From contig NC_092521.1 of assembly GCF_037038585.1 (NCBI RefSeq), positions 74,502,898 to 74,566,897 on the forward strand: a stretch of 64,000 nucleotides of DNA. The letters run 5' to 3'. Below the pieces are notes generated by a model. It was not told the DNA's origin and did not search any database. It saw only the letters and a list, made by a program, of their open reading frames with translations. Positions 1 through 14,400 of this stretch are shown piece by piece. The translations under genes and the position numbers were made by a program. Positions within the stretch are counted from its first letter, which is position 1. Each line of letters starts with the position of its first letter. The stretch is from Patagioenas fasciata (taxonomy: Eukaryota > Chordata > Aves > Columbiformes > Columbidae).

Positions 1-3000
1 AGATGGATATATACTGGTTAGCTGAGTGCCCTGCAGTGTAACTGATATATTTTGATGCCCAGTCTGTAATGCATGACAGACACAGTAGCAGATACATTGT
101 CATGTGTTTAAGTACTGAGCTTAATTTGATCAGACAGAAGACAACCTCCTAAATCACAGTTTAAAAAAAAAAAAAAATGCTCATTTCACTCTTGTGGCTT
201 CTGTTTACTCAAATTGCAGTTTCAGCACTGTAGAACAGAAAGTCATGGAGACCTCAGACTGCTTTCAGTTGACAGGTTTAAATCTCTTTGGGCAGATAGC
301 TTCAGTAGTATTCCAAGTTTCTATGTCAGCCTCAGTTCACTAGCAAAAATGCTATGGTGGCAGGGATTCTTGGCTTTGTGGTAAATTCAGGTATATTAGT
401 ATCAGTAGCAGGTGGGCAAAAAACATTTCAGTAAGAGAAGAAAACTTGTGTTTTCCTGACATAACTTTCTACAGGGATGAGAGAGGTTTTTACAAAAAAA
501 GTATTTTAAAAATGTGGTCATGAGAGGACTTCAGCTTCAGCCACTGCAGTTTTGGGTAGGTACTGCAAATATACTTCTTACTCTCCTAGGGCTGTTGTCA
601 CATCTGTTTTTTAAGTACAAACAGACAAAAAAATGTTGAAGCTTCTAGTTCATGAAATGTTTGATGTGTAAAAGAATTTGATCACTCAGCCTCCTTTTAG
701 AATGGATGTAATCCTCTCAAAGCATTATTATCTCTAAACTAGCTGGGTTTTGGTGTGAGTAGTTAGTCCTCTAATACCTGTCATACTGAATCTCCATAAT
801 AGTGGGAAATTAGGATGCATAAAACTTGCTCAATATATTATTTCATATTTTTTCAGTGTGGTTGTAGGAAATAAAAGAATCCTTTCAGTGGAAATGTAGA
901 ATTATGAATTGAATTTTAGGAAAGACTAACAAAATACTGCTGTTTGGAATGTTTCAAAATAAATGCAATATTTAAGCATAAAATCTTTAGGAAGAAAGCC
1001 TATCTTTCATTGTATTATCTGTCAGAAAAATAAGATTCTCTTTTAGGCACACCAGCCCTTGACACACAGCCTAAGAATGTGTTTTGTGCCCCAAAAATCT
1101 GTCTAGCTATGTAACGTCAAACATCATGACCACAGTAAAAGCTCACAAAGAGCAGTAAACACTTTTCTTTTTGTTGCCATTAGAAAACAGTTCTGGGTTT
1201 TTGAACAGGCAGCTTTGTTCACACGTAGTTCCGATACACTTATATGCAGTTGAAAGAGTAATGAAAAATTAAATACTGCACAAAACGTAATTTAGAATCA
1301 TTACAACTTTAAAATTAGCAAGTAATTTTTCTTCACTTAGCATAGTGACTCTTTTGTACTAAGATCCGGAAATTGTACTTTGAAGTTTTTAAACAGCTGT
1401 TGGGCTGGTTGAGAATAAGAGGTTTTAAAAATATACTTTAAGTGGAGGAAAAAAAGTTCAAAATAATTGCTCCTTATCTTCTGGTTCTTAAAGTTTTACT
1501 GCATATACCAGCATTTTTGATTGTGTTCTGAACAGCTAAATAGAACAGAAAAGAGAAAGCATTTTGATCTTTATTTCCAAATGCAGACAATGGAATCATC
1601 CTGTTCTAGTTTGGTGAAAGTGAACCTAGGAATTTGGATTTACAGGAAAGCTACTGCTTTTCATGCACAATGCCACCTAATGTATGCATAGAAAGAATAT
1701 TTTTGTCAGAAGATTTCATAGGACTGAAAATAGTGTGTACTATAGTTTCTTAAAACAGAGCAACTGACAAATACCTGCACTCAACCTCTCAACTACAAGC
1801 TAAACCTCAGATATTCTAAAACTTACTGTGGGCATATCAAGCAGTTCTTCTGTGGAGAGGGAAGGAAAGAGAATGAGAAGAAATACTAAGCTGCTTTTAG
1901 TATATGTTTATATCCATATACTCATGTCACCCTTATAATTGATACATGACTTTTATGTGTTTCCTGAGAGACTGTCAGAGTCCTGTCCGGACTACAAAAC
2001 AGAGTGTGTTTCAATCCTAAGAAGCTTTTCAGGTGAACTCAAGTTTATTATATACTGTGTTAGCTTTTCTTTCTGTATGTGTATAATTAATCACTGAATT
2101 TACCTATTTGGACATCTTTAGATACTGCATATTTAAATTTGAACATGCTTAGTAGTTTAATCTGATTATTAGAATTTTATGTGGATTGATAGCTGTTTCT
2201 AAGTGTCTGAAAAATCTGTTTCTGAAAATACCATTGGCCTGATTCTGCTGTCATTTACTTTTGTTCTTACTATATAGTTTCAAAACACAGAAATTGCTCT
2301 ACTGTAAAACTGGTCTGAATAACAGATGGGGTGGTAGTGCGGGAAGTAACTATTTTTTGCACTGAAAGAAATGGAAGGAGAATCAATCTGTTGGTTTTAA
2401 GCTTAGTAAACAGAGAAACTAAAAAATAGGAACATTCAGTTTTAAATATAAATTTACAAGCGTATGTAAAGTTAACAGGTTTATTCTCCATAACATAATT
2501 CTCATAGGAATAGCTCTGTTTTGCATCCTTTTAATTCCTGAGGATCCTGCAAAATGGTCTAGCTTGCTCTCTTGGCACAAATTTAAAATGAACTTCTATT
2601 TTAAATCATGCCAGTTTTCACTTGCTCCAGGGAACCTCTGAACTTGCTCACATTGCTTTTTGTCCATCATGCATGTGAAATGCCTCCTGTGTAATAGAGG
2701 CATATTAAATCATATAATGTAATTCACATCACAAACTATGATGTGAAATTCTGCTCACCTCTCTTACTGAACCTGCTGCAGAGGAGTAACATGAAAAAAG
2801 TATTAGATTTAAGAAAAGGGTGGGGAGCTTAATCACTTACAAAATTTTGTCTTATAGCTTATTCTGGTTTGTGAACCCAGACATATCTGATGAGTCAGCA
2901 GTATTCATCCAGACAATCCCATGGAGCAAGGCATTTTAAGCGTGGTTTCTTTTATAACACTAGGGAAAACAAACAAACCAACCAAACAATCCAAACAAAA

Positions 3001-5348
3001 AAAAAAAAAAAAAAAAACACAAAAACCCTCCCAAAACAAAAACAGAAAACACCCCCGAAAAACAAACAAACAACCCCCCCAAACAAAACAAACAAACCCC
3101 CCAAAAAACCCCAACAAACAGAACAAAGCAAAACAGGCTCTTGATTTGATGATTCGAAAGGAGATTCTTTACACACAGGCATACCATTAAAATAATTAAT
3201 GGTTACTATGTAAAAATTCTAATCTTTTCTGGTATATGAAGCATTCATTACTCAAGGTAGGATAAAATTCTGTAATCAAGTCAGTGACTCAGTCCACCAG
3301 AACATTTCACTTTTCCATTTCTGCTGATGCTTAGCTATACTGTCAGTTTCGGTTTATTACTTAAACTAGTCTCCTAATCTGGTAAAGCAGAATTCAGTGA
3401 CGGATAATGAATTTCAAAAAACATTTGTGACCAAATCTCTTCACTGGATTTCCAAGCTCTGTCTTTTGCAGGCTTCTTGTCATCTTTGCAGTTCAGTAAT
3501 GCATTTTAGAAGTAAAGCAAAGCTGTCTGTGATACATCTTAAAGGTGCTCCAGCTATCCAGTCAACTAATGGTGTTGCTTTTGACCCACAGGGTAGTTGC
3601 ATATGTCAAAGGTCAGAACTATAGTTCTTAAATCTCTGCTGCTTTTCTGCAATATTAATCTGATAGCTATTTCAGCATACAATTGCAAATGCCATCCTAG
3701 TTTATAGACTTAGCATCCTGAGTAGCTCATCATCAGTTAAAAACTTCTTCATTGTCCAAAAAATGAAAGACAGTATGCCATTAATATGAGAGCCGAGGCT
3801 GATATGGAATCCCAGACTATTTTTGTCAAAGAGTTTGCACTTTCAGTCTCTATAATAGTACTCTTTTTAACCAGTATTTTTTTTTTTTTTTTTAAACACA
3901 GTGATACATATGACAAAATTGAGTTAATTAAAAGCTTAAGTGGTTCATTCAGGAACAAAATTGCCCTATACCCTCCTGCAAACTATGTAAAAAGATGCAT
4001 TTCAATCAGAGTACTTTTTCCCAATATCTTTCTTAAAATTGTAGACCAGGAAAATCAGCATGTATCTACAGTAACATGTTGGTTTGAGTAGGAATGTGGT
4101 TTTGAACTGAATCACTTGATTGTGGTTTGGGGTTTGGGGTTTTTTTTGATGTTTGGGGTTTTTTTTTTTTTGACCATGGGCTGGTCTTTAAGTACACAAA
4201 CGTGGTTCCGTTTGGATGAGACTAATTGGAAATATTTGCTTTGAGAAAGAATGAGCGCTCAATCTTTAAAAGCAGATTAGGGCTGGTCTGAAGTAGAAGC
4301 CCTAAGATGTGTGTAGTATAGATCTCATGTCCTTAGTATTGACTTTTTCAGTCTAAAAATATGCTGCTTTCATACCACACTAATTGTCTAAGCTTCCATC
4401 ATCTACATAAAAGGTCTAAATTGTTTAAGATGTTAAAAAGATTTCTTTGGCATACAAAAATGGAAACAGAAATGCATTCTCAAAATATTTTATTAGAATG
4501 ACTACTTTACCTCGAATTCTAATGTAATCAAGTCTAATCTAGTGGTTCCCAAGATTTTCTCTTACAACAAGATGGGCTGCATATTACTACTATATTTGGG
4601 AAACCCATATTTATATTGTTACTGCCTAAGGTCTTTTCAAGTCAGGAAAGAATTCAGCAACTGTCATAATGTAACCCACATGCAGGCTACATAGGACAAC
4701 TGTATGGCTCATTATCAGTGCCCAAATTTGCCCCTGTGCTTTCCTGTCTCTTCAAAACCCTAGTTGAAGAACCATGCTCATGATTTGTCCTTTGAAGTAG
4801 GATCCTACTTCCTCTCTGCCTTGAACTAACGAGTTGTGTTAAGACTTCGGGTGCCATAATAATGCATATATTTCCATACAGAAGTTTTTTTTACAATCCT
4901 AAACATACATGATTCTCATTTTGGCATATACATATGATATATGGAAGGTCTGTTATACAGTAATTGCTTAACTTGAACTTCCTGTCTTTCCTACTTTTAA
5001 GTTTACTGCATGTTAAATGCCACCAGCAGCTAATTCATGAGGCAGTTCCAAAAGAATGAATAGTTAGTAATCAGTTTGACTATAGAGAGGTATAAAAAGA
5101 CATTATTTTTCCACTTTGTCCCTTTTCCTGCGAGTTTTTTGCTCTTGGAAGTGGTTACACAGCAGCAATAGGGCATATTTGTGCAGTGCTGAACTGCCAC
5201 CTTTTCAGCTTCAGTTTCTGAGTCCTGTGCCTTCAGCTGAATCCATGTTATTATTCTGTGCACAGCTTAACAGTAAATAAACATTTTAACTCTTACTTCT
5301 TCCATTTTTTCATGACAACTAAATTTATTTCATTATTGTGTTTACTAG
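1..5348 (+). other. ZPBP: ZPBP intron (window edge to first visible exon)
   Basis: This is non-coding, AT-rich sequence upstream of the first ZPBP exon seen here, and it ends in a pyrimidine-rich acceptor with AG at 5347-5348. It is read as intron because that exon starts in mid-codon and aligns to the middle of the ZPBP protein, so about the first third of the protein must lie to the left of the window. Inside are an A/C-only tract (2965-3134), a poly-T run near 3880-3897 and a G/T-rich stretch (4123-4172). ORFs of up to about 100 codons here show no recognisable domain. I see no further exon. Confidence 0.75.
2965..3134. repeat. A/C-only low-complexity tract with C-runs
   Basis: About 170 bp consisting of A and C with very few exceptions. 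It includes a ~20-nt A run at about 2998-3017 and four C-runs at 3052-3056, 3074-3080, 3097-3102 and 3109-3112. Overlapping ORFs on both strands here are artefacts of low complexity. Confidence 0.9.
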
Positions 5349-5492
5349 AAAATAGCAATGTGGAAATAGCACCAACAGGAACTTTAATATTGAAACACTT
5401 TAACCTGAGTGGAGCTTACAATTGTTCCATTGTTTATAAACTAACAACAATACAACTTCGTAGAAAACACATAATAAAATATCTTATTTATG
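5349..5492 (+). CDS. ZPBP: ZPBP coding exon, end of Ig-like domain
   Basis: The acceptor is TTTACTAG at 5341-5348 and the donor is GTAAGT at 5493. The exon starts with two bases that complete a split codon and ends with one base of the next. It encodes the stretch around [19 protein letters not shown] and then a basic segment ending YLIY. The T-G-x-L and Y-x-C pattern is that of the E-F strands of an Ig-like domain. It aligns with the ZPBP segment just before the AAPC block. Confidence 0.93.
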
Positions 5493-8400
5493 GTAAGTTA
5501 TCAATCCAGGTAAGTGCCTTGAAAAAGTTTTATTTTTTAAAATGTGTGTTGCTATTTTTAAATAAGTAGGCTTATTTAGAATTTAATTTGCTGAGATAAA
5601 GACATGCTGTTTCTCTGGGAAATTGTTTTTAATGTTAGTTACTACCAGGCAGTTCATTTAATGTCATTTACAGAACCTTAAATGAAGCTCAGTGGCTGAC
5701 TGAGAAGATATGAATATAGCTCTTTTAAAAGAAAGAAAAATAAAACACAATGAAATGTAATGAACTGGATACGCACTAATCCTTAATAACATTAAAATAG
5801 TACAATTTTAAACTGATTTATTCTTTATGAGATTAATTTTAGCACAGCTAGATGTTAATGCCTTAATTATTACCTGATTGTGTTTTTTAAGTATATATCA
5901 TTTAATGATGTAATATTTGTAGCTTATTCTTTCCTCTGTCAGCAGGTAAAAGGTCTTTTGTAAAGGGAAAGATTGCAAAGGCACTGTCGCTTATTCATTA
6001 CTAGCTCTCCTTCTTTAAAGGGTAGTTTATTCTTGTGGAGACGTAGACAAGAGTTCCTGTTGCCTTCAGCAGGAGCTACGTCTGATCTTGAATTGAAAAT
6101 TCACACCAGTGCTCAATTAGAAACATTGTAGAGCACAATAACCCAAAATAACCTCTGATGTAAATTAATTTTACTTTGGCACAGCAGCCTTCATACAGAA
6201 TAACCATGACTTTTAGCAGCTAGCTTGCTTGACAGAACTGCAAAGAAAAAAGTTTCTTTGAAAGAGTTTTGAAGGAAAAGGTTAAAGTTTTCAGTAATGC
6301 AGACTGACATCCTTCAATAAGGATCCAACCTGCATGTTAGTACACAAAATTCAAGTTTCATACATATATATAGAAAAAAATCTGGAATATGGAGCAGCAA
6401 GGGAAAGGAAATGGGGGAGGCAAAAGCCAGGTAGAGGACCTAATGAGCTGTCTTAATTGGGTACCATATTTCAGATATTCTGCTTGTTCTTCCATCTGGT
6501 TCAGTTCCTATTCCTTCCTTCTTTCTTCTCCAATGTCCCCTTCTCATTTCTGTGATTATACTCATGTCATTACCTCTGTTCTTCATTCTTTTGCTCCTGT
6601 TTTCTATTTAACACTGTGCTCTGTTGATCTTCAGTTTAGAGTAGGTAGAGTGGTTCTCATGAAATAATTAGAAACACCCATTTTATGATACAGTAAAAGT
6701 GAAATAGCTGATCCATCCATAAAAGTAAATGTCAAACCTATATGGTAGCTTTTTCAGTTATTTCTCCTCACAGAGAAGAAATTTCTGTTGATTTTATTAG
6801 TTTATCTTCTATTGATCTATGAGAAAGAGGATTAAGATTTTAAGCTCTTTAAAATAGTTGACTGAAAAATACTACTATTACTGGCCATAATGTGTGAGAT
6901 GAAATATTGTGTCGCTTACTAAAGGGTATTTTGTATGCTTAACCTTAGCATTCATATTCCTGATCCCTTTAATGTAATCTCCTGTTGGTTTAAAAATTTG
7001 AGTATTGCATTAATAAATAGTAAGACTTACCTATGAATACATATAAGAATGTAGATTTGTAAAAATGTCTTAAGCATTTCTGACTGGCCTAGCATACATT
7101 ATTTTATAATTAAATATTCTCTAGGATTGCAAAATAGGTTTTATTTATAAATTAAGGATTTAAATTGGAGATTTTATTTTCAAATGCAGAAATTACTTTT
7201 TTTTTTTTTACTTCATATATGTTCCTCATCATCCTCCACATTTTTTCCTGCAGCTTATTCTGATCCTAAAATTTACTATGAGTTCACAGTCCAGTATCAC
7301 GCAGCCCCCTGCAACAGTTCTCAGAACGCTTCTTTTAAGAAAGCATTGCTTCAGCTACTAAAAAAACTTGTTGCTAGACTTTCTTGTGAAGTTAAATTAA
7401 TTAAGTCAGAATGTCATCATGTAAAAATGCAGAGAGGAGGTCTACAGAATGAAATCTTCTTTACATTTTCAGGTAAGAATCTGCCTTGCTTTTAAAGAAT
7501 GGTTAGAATTTTTTATAGTTAATGGATGTCTTTGCTTGTTACTTCTTTGCAGACAGTATTTCAAGGGTTTAATAATAAAGTTTCTTGATTGTAAAAATGC
7601 TTCAAAGTATTGCATGTGCAGTTCATGTCAATCGCAAAAAGATAGTTTATATATTCAAAACTGTGTATTTTACATTATTTCAGAAGAGCTTTAGAACTTT
7701 TGATAGATGTGGATAGATCGATATGTTTTTATTTTATATCGTAAAACATTATCATGTCCCTTGCTGCACACTAACATAGGAAGCAAAGTGATAACAGCGT
7801 ATTCTGTAACTCCCCAGATTACCTTCATCTACCCATCTCCAACAGGTGTATAAATCACTGCATGGATGTGTCTTGGTCTTTACAAATAGCTTCTGAATGA
7901 CAGACTGAGGCTGGATGTCTAATTTTCAAGAACTGATGTTAAATGTGATGAACTTCCGTACTTTTCCTTCTCGAAGTGGCCTCAATAAAAGAGGGAGATT
8001 TCATAATTTTCCGTTTCTTTAAAAGAAAAGGACTCTAAAGGAGACCTGGGTAAAACTGAGTTGCCAAAAAATATTGAATTGGCTTAATTTAAAGCAAATC
8101 ATTAGGTGGCTTGAGAAGATGTCACCAAATTATGGGATATTTAAGGATTCTTACTGAGTATGATTCATTTAATTTTATTTTTAATATGACAGCTTAATGT
8201 AATGTCAGTTCTGGAGAGCAATCCAGCAGCTTAGTTAACTATTTCCCAAGCCTTTGCCATAACATGTCTGTACTATTCAGTTGATAAAGAATGTGAACTC
8301 ATGCACATCGATTACTAAAATGTAACCACACTTTTTCTTCAGTCTGTACTTGAAGTCTTTCTTCATTTTTATGTGTCACAGGCATCCTATGAGAATGTAA

Positions 8401-11400
8401 AGAGTTCAGTGGGTGATGCTCAGGAGCTGATGTGTTTGTGCACAGAGGGAGCAGAGAAAATGTTTAAAAGCATTAGATATTGCCCTGATTGGTTGTTCTG
8501 GAGAGAAAACTTGAGTCCACTGCAGGAACAGTCAGAAGCGTGAACTGTTAGGTTTTCAGGATGACTGTTTTAAAACCTGAGTCTCCATAAAATTGCAACA
8601 GTAGGCAGGTAATTAGAGAGGGAGTAGCTTGTTTCTTTTGAAAGGATTCACATATAGAGTCCAGAATTGTGTATTTCCTTGTCATTAGAATTTACAAAGA
8701 AATAATAGTTCCCATAAAAAAAATAAGTATACTGAAAATATGTGTAATATTTTCAAGATGTGTAATAATTAAAAGAGGACAGTCTCTGTGATTTCTTTAA
8801 ATTGTTCCAAGTTAAACATCTGAAATATGGTAAAAAGTCCTAAATACTTGCATCAGAACAGGCTAGACTCTTAAACGAGTAAATACCAAAAGAAAAGTTA
8901 ATTTCATTGACTTTGTTCTGCTATAAACAGATTGTGTTTTCTTACAGTTGCTCCCTTACGCAGAGGAAAACACAAATGCCAGCAAAAGGCTTGTGCTGCA
9001 TCTCATAGACTAAACAAGGTACTGTAGACAGAACAAAAGGGCAACTAACATAATAAGCTACTCTCACAATAAAGTATAATACATAAAAACTGAAACATAC
9101 TTTGTTTAATAAATTAATAAATTAATATAAATTTTTTAGTGGATATAAAATTTGCATCAGTTAAAATTGCTAATATTCTATGGCCATTATGGATAAGGGA
9201 GATTACACTATCAGTCTATATTAAAGACAATATATTAAGACCATGAAAAGTGGTAAGACATTGAGAAACTTGAACATATGCTATCTTATAGATATCAAAC
9301 ATGCTGGTTTGCAATGGGAGTGCCTTTCCATCAATTCAAAGTGATTTTATTATTGATCTGGCAGAATTTTAGCTGCTTGAAGACATTTGCCTTTTACAGT
9401 AGAGAAAAAGAACTCAGAGTCTTGCTTCCTAGGTTAACTGTTAATTCAGAGGTTCTTAAAGGGGAAGGGAGAAAGGGGGAGGGAAGCATGGGAGGAATAC
9501 CAAGAAATAACAGGTATGCAAATCATGCTCTGGGATCCCTGTGGAGAGGTGAAGGAGTCTAAAATAATATTGTACTTATTAAGCAGCTTCCATCCTGTCC
9601 ACTGAAAAAAGACACCTAAGTTTGTGGGGAAAGCTCATGATCAAAGTTTATCTTTTACATACAGCCAAGAGGATCAATTTAGGAGAGTTCGCCAATTTGT
9701 GTGTGTACTGAACCTTGCAAGCCTATTAAAGGTTTTTTTCTTTTTTCTTTTTATATTTAGCTTTCTATACATATATTTAATCCCTGTATACAAACGAAAC
9801 GCTGTCTGGATTCAAAGCACTCATATTTCTCACCGTTAGACTTTATCTGATTGCTAATGGATCTATTTTTTGTTACATAGCCAGTTTTGTTTCTTAGCCA
9901 GTTAGAAGTCACATTTTTAATTTTAACTAGTGTGACTTAAAGTCTTTAACATTCCAGTCGCAGACACTTCATTAAATAATGGTCCAAAAATACAGAGAAA
10001 ATAAAGGATTTTAAAAAATAAACATCGCCTTTTGCTAGGGTGATGGAATAGATGAGATGGAGTTGAGCTCCCTTGTATCATAACATTTTTGTGATACTGT
10101 GCTGCTGGTTCTGGATTGACTGAAAGGAATGTTTTTCCTATCTAGGATTGTATCAGTGCAAATCTTTTTGAGTAAGGGAACTAGTCTTCTGTGATTATAT
10201 TTGATTGATATAATAATAATCCCCTTACTTAACTTGGCTTCAGGAGAACTTGGGCATTTTCTTTTTACTGTACAGAAATAGCTAATAAAGATGGAAAGTA
10301 CGTCTGAAACATAAGTTGACCTAAACAATACTACCTATGTAGCTGGGAAAGCTGCAAGTCTACTGATGCAAGGCTACAGATGTCTCATGTAGGCAAAATC
10401 ACTGTGCATTAGCTTTTAAAGTTCTATTTGTATAATCCTGAACACTTTCAAAGACATTGCATTAATTGATCAAGGTTTATCCAAATTAAAACCAACATAT
10501 CCAAGAATATCAGATTGTCCTTTTATCATTCAGCTATAGTCAAAATGTTCAGTGGTACATCCTTCAAATCTTACTCCTAACTCACATTCTTTTGTCTTTT
10601 CTTGTATTCTGACCTCTTTCCATCCAAGACTCTACAAAAATATTATTTGTTTCAATGTAGGCAAAACACTTTATAAAGAAATTTTTTAAGCGACAAGTGA
10701 AAGTTAGCAGGACATGTTCTGAACCATTGCCTGACATATACTACATTGATGGTACTTTGAAATTCGTTTCGATTGATCGCTGCCATCCAGGGTATGGAAT
10801 TAATGCAGTGGTGCATCCAGACTGTCCAGAGTGTTGTGGTAAGTGACAAATTCATTTATTGTACAAAGTATTAAATACTGTTACAATGGTTTTTACTCTG
10901 ATTGAACTCTAGTACTTCGCTATTTAACTTTATAAAATTATTATGCCATACTGTTTTGGACTGTGATCTTGTCAAGTCTGTCAAGGTAACCAGAACTAAA
11001 TCAGCTTAGTACTTGGGTGGAACTTTCATAAGACCTTGCTAGTTTAGATTTTAAGTCAAACCCACAAGTTCTATGGACTGATTTAAATTAAAATAAATCA
11101 GATTAAGTTCAGTCCTCCAGATAGCAGTAGGGTTTTTTGGAATTAGCATAGAAATTCTGTAGTCTAGCAAGGTATGTTTCAAGTGCTGTTTTACAGTGAG
11201 ACAAGACAATTATTTTTGTTCTAAAATTCATAAAAAGCGGCATAATAATGCAATGCTTTCATCTAATCACAAACTTATATGCTACATTCCAGATCTGAGT
11301 AAAGTCAGAATAACAGATAAAATAATGACTGTATAGCTTTGCAAAATAAAGTTTAGTTTGACAAAGGAAAGGTGAGATGAATTCTGGTAATTTTACTTTT

Positions 11401-14400
11401 GTCAGTCCTCATTTTAAAACAAGTGACATTACCTTCCTTAGATGCTAAGGAGTGGATCAATGTTTTAAAGAGGGGCTTTGCCAGATCGTATTTCACCCAA
11501 GAAAAGGTTCTTCATACGATTAGGGAAAGTGTAGAGTATTGCATCCGGGTAGGAACAACCCCAGGTTCCACTATAAGTTGGGGAAATGACCTATTAGAGA
11601 GCAGTGTAGGGGAAAGGGACCTGGGGGTCCTGGTGGACAACAGGATGACCATGAGCCAGCACTGTCCCTTTGTGGCCAGGAAGGCCAATGGCATCCCGGG
11701 GTGTATTACAAGGGGGGTGATCAGTAGATCGAGAGAGGTTCTCCTTTCCCTCTATTCTGCCCCGGTGAGACCACATCTGGAATATTGTGTCCAGTTCTGG
11801 GCCCCTCAGTTCAAGAAGGACAGGGAACTGCTGGAGAAAGTCCAGCACAGAGCCATGAAGATGATTAAGTGGAGCATCTCCCTTATGAGGAAAGGCTGAG
11901 GGAGCTGGGTCTCTTTACCTTGGAGAAGAGGAGACCTTATTAATGCTTACAAATATATAAAGGGTGAGTGTCATGAGGATGGAGACAGGCTCTTCTCGGT
12001 GGCAAACAATGATAGGAAAAGGGGTAATGGGTGCAAACTGGAACACAAGAGGTTCCACTTAAATTTGAGAAGAAACTTCTCAGTAAGGGTATCAGAACAC
12101 TGGAACAGGCTGCCCAGGGGGGTTGTGGAGTCTTCTAATCTGGAGACATTCAAAACCCGCCTGGACACATTCCTGTGTAACCTCATCTAAGTGTTCCTGC
12201 TCTGGCAGGGGGATTGGACTAGATGATCTTTCCAGGTCCCTTCCAATCCCTAACGTTCTGTGATTCCTAAATATTGAGCCTGAAGTCTCAAGGGAACAAT
12301 GGAAGACAAGGCACATGGAGTCAAGCTTTTGACAGAAGTCATTCCCTACAGACCTAGAAATGGTGAAAGAAAACACCGGATTACATATTGAACAAAAGTT
12401 TACAGAATGGAATACACTTTGAAAAGAAATAAGAAGAATATGGAAAAAATAGAGACAAATCTAAAATTGCAAATCATGCAAAACGTTTCCATATATTTTT
12501 TTTCAATTTGTTGTCTTATTCAGAAGGAACTTAAATTTTTTGGTCCATGTCTTCCAGCAAAAAATGACAAATATCTGGAAGAGGTATATATAAATAAATA
12601 ACAAATTGATTACATTTATTGTAATACAGAATATTGTTGCATAGGATTTCAGGGAAAGGTACATGACAATCGAGTTCAGATAAGCCTGCCTTAGTCAGGA
12701 CGTTTTGTACACACTGCAGTTTTGTTTTGGCCTTTCCCCTAGAATATCTTATTCTATTCTAAACTAATTTGTATTCCTGTTTTCTTCAAAACACAACTTT
12801 CATCTTTGCTCTGGTGGCTGCTTAACGTAAATAGTAAAAAAATTGTTCTCTTAGCTGCCATTCTACTTTATCTGCTGCACTAGACAGGAACACTACACAG
12901 CCCTACTCCAGTGTCGACACAAGAAGCTGATCCCTGTTCAGCTGGGATCGTAACAGACATCTTTTTGGCAGACACAGGGGTGGTATCAGAGAATCTGAAA
13001 CAGTCAGCCCTGAAACTGGACTGATTACTCCTTCCCATAACTGAGGATGTCATTCTCTCAGCATGGTCAAACAGACACTCTTCCTTAGTTGACCTCTTGG
13101 TAAAATTAGCAATTTCTTTTACCAGAATCCAAACCAAAATACTGAAGGCACTAAAACTGAAAGGGTCCTCTGCTTGTCATTCTACCTCAAGGCAATAGAT
13201 GAGCTTCAGTTATTCTAGAGAGATGTATCCTGCATAATCTTTAAAATCTCAAATGACTAGATAGGCACACAAAGAAATATACCTCAGTACTGCACATCCT
13301 TATCATTGGAAGTATTTTTTTTTCCCGAGATATTAATGTAATTTCCCTTGACGTAGTTTATACCTGTTACTTTTTGTCCTGCCTCAGTAAATCTGGAAAT
13401 GATTCTGTTAAAGTTATATCTGAAATAGCTTCTGCATATCTTAGAAGACTGTGACTATTTTCTTTTTCTGATATCATCTTTATTGAACTGAACCTCTAGT
13501 TCAGCCTTTTTGGTGGTGTTTGATAGACCTCTGTTCAGCCTGATTGCTGTCCACTATCGGTTCTCTTCATTTGTTTTCAATGTTTCAGACTTCATGCAGT
13601 AGTCCTCAGGAGATCATGCTAACATAGGAAAATTAGTTGTGATTTGCTATAATCCCAATATCTGTTACTTCAACAGAAAATATTTTCTCTACATCTTTGT
13701 TTTGTGGTGGAGCTTTTTATGAAACATGGACTTACTCATAGAAATATTTTGATAAACACATTTCCACGGAAGTATAGCAGAGTTCAACTTATCGAGTTAT
13801 CCAATAGTCTCCCTTGTATAATAACTGCAGGAAACAGGTCCTGTAATTCAGTTAAAACAGTTTTAAAGTTCATTTTAGAACAATTTTGAGAGTCTTGGTC
13901 TCTTTAGCGAGTATTGTTTTCTGTTTAGAAGATCAAGCTTTCAGCCTAAATTAATTCATGGAAAGTTCATACTCATTTGCCCTGATAGAGAGAATGCCAT
14001 TTAGCTTAAGTAGATTTTTTTTTGTCTCCTGTTTTATAATCAGAGCAAGTCAACTACCTTCTATCTGCTTCTGTTGGAGTTTGCATTCAGCAAACCTATA
14101 TCTCACATGCTCTGAGTTAAATACTCTTGCACAGAGGTGAATAGAATTTAACATGGTATTTCAGATGAGCTCCTACCAGTGCCTTTTACATCATTAGTGT
14201 TTTTCTTTTGTTCCTAAGAATCTCTCTCTTATATGATGTAATGGTACCACACTTCCTCTTTTCACTGTGACTGATTGTGTTCACAGTCCACCTTAATAGA
14301 AACAAGTGTACAGTCCTTTCTTATGCTTTTATTTCTTCCTGACTATTTAAATTTTGTCCTTGTTCACAGTTTCTCCCAGTTCTGTTAGCATTGTTCATTG

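Noticed and set aside
2890..3190. Overlapping ORFs on both strands
   Set aside because: All are readings of a low-complexity A/C tract.
4123..4172. GGTTTGGGG repeats resembling ciliate telomere or a G-quadruplex
   Set aside because: Only three runs of four G, with long T runs between. Best seen as a short G/T-rich low-complexity stretch.
11399..11899. 166-codon + strand ORF
   Set aside because: It is the C-terminal end of a dead CR1 reverse transcriptase, with frame breaks just after. It is not a host gene.
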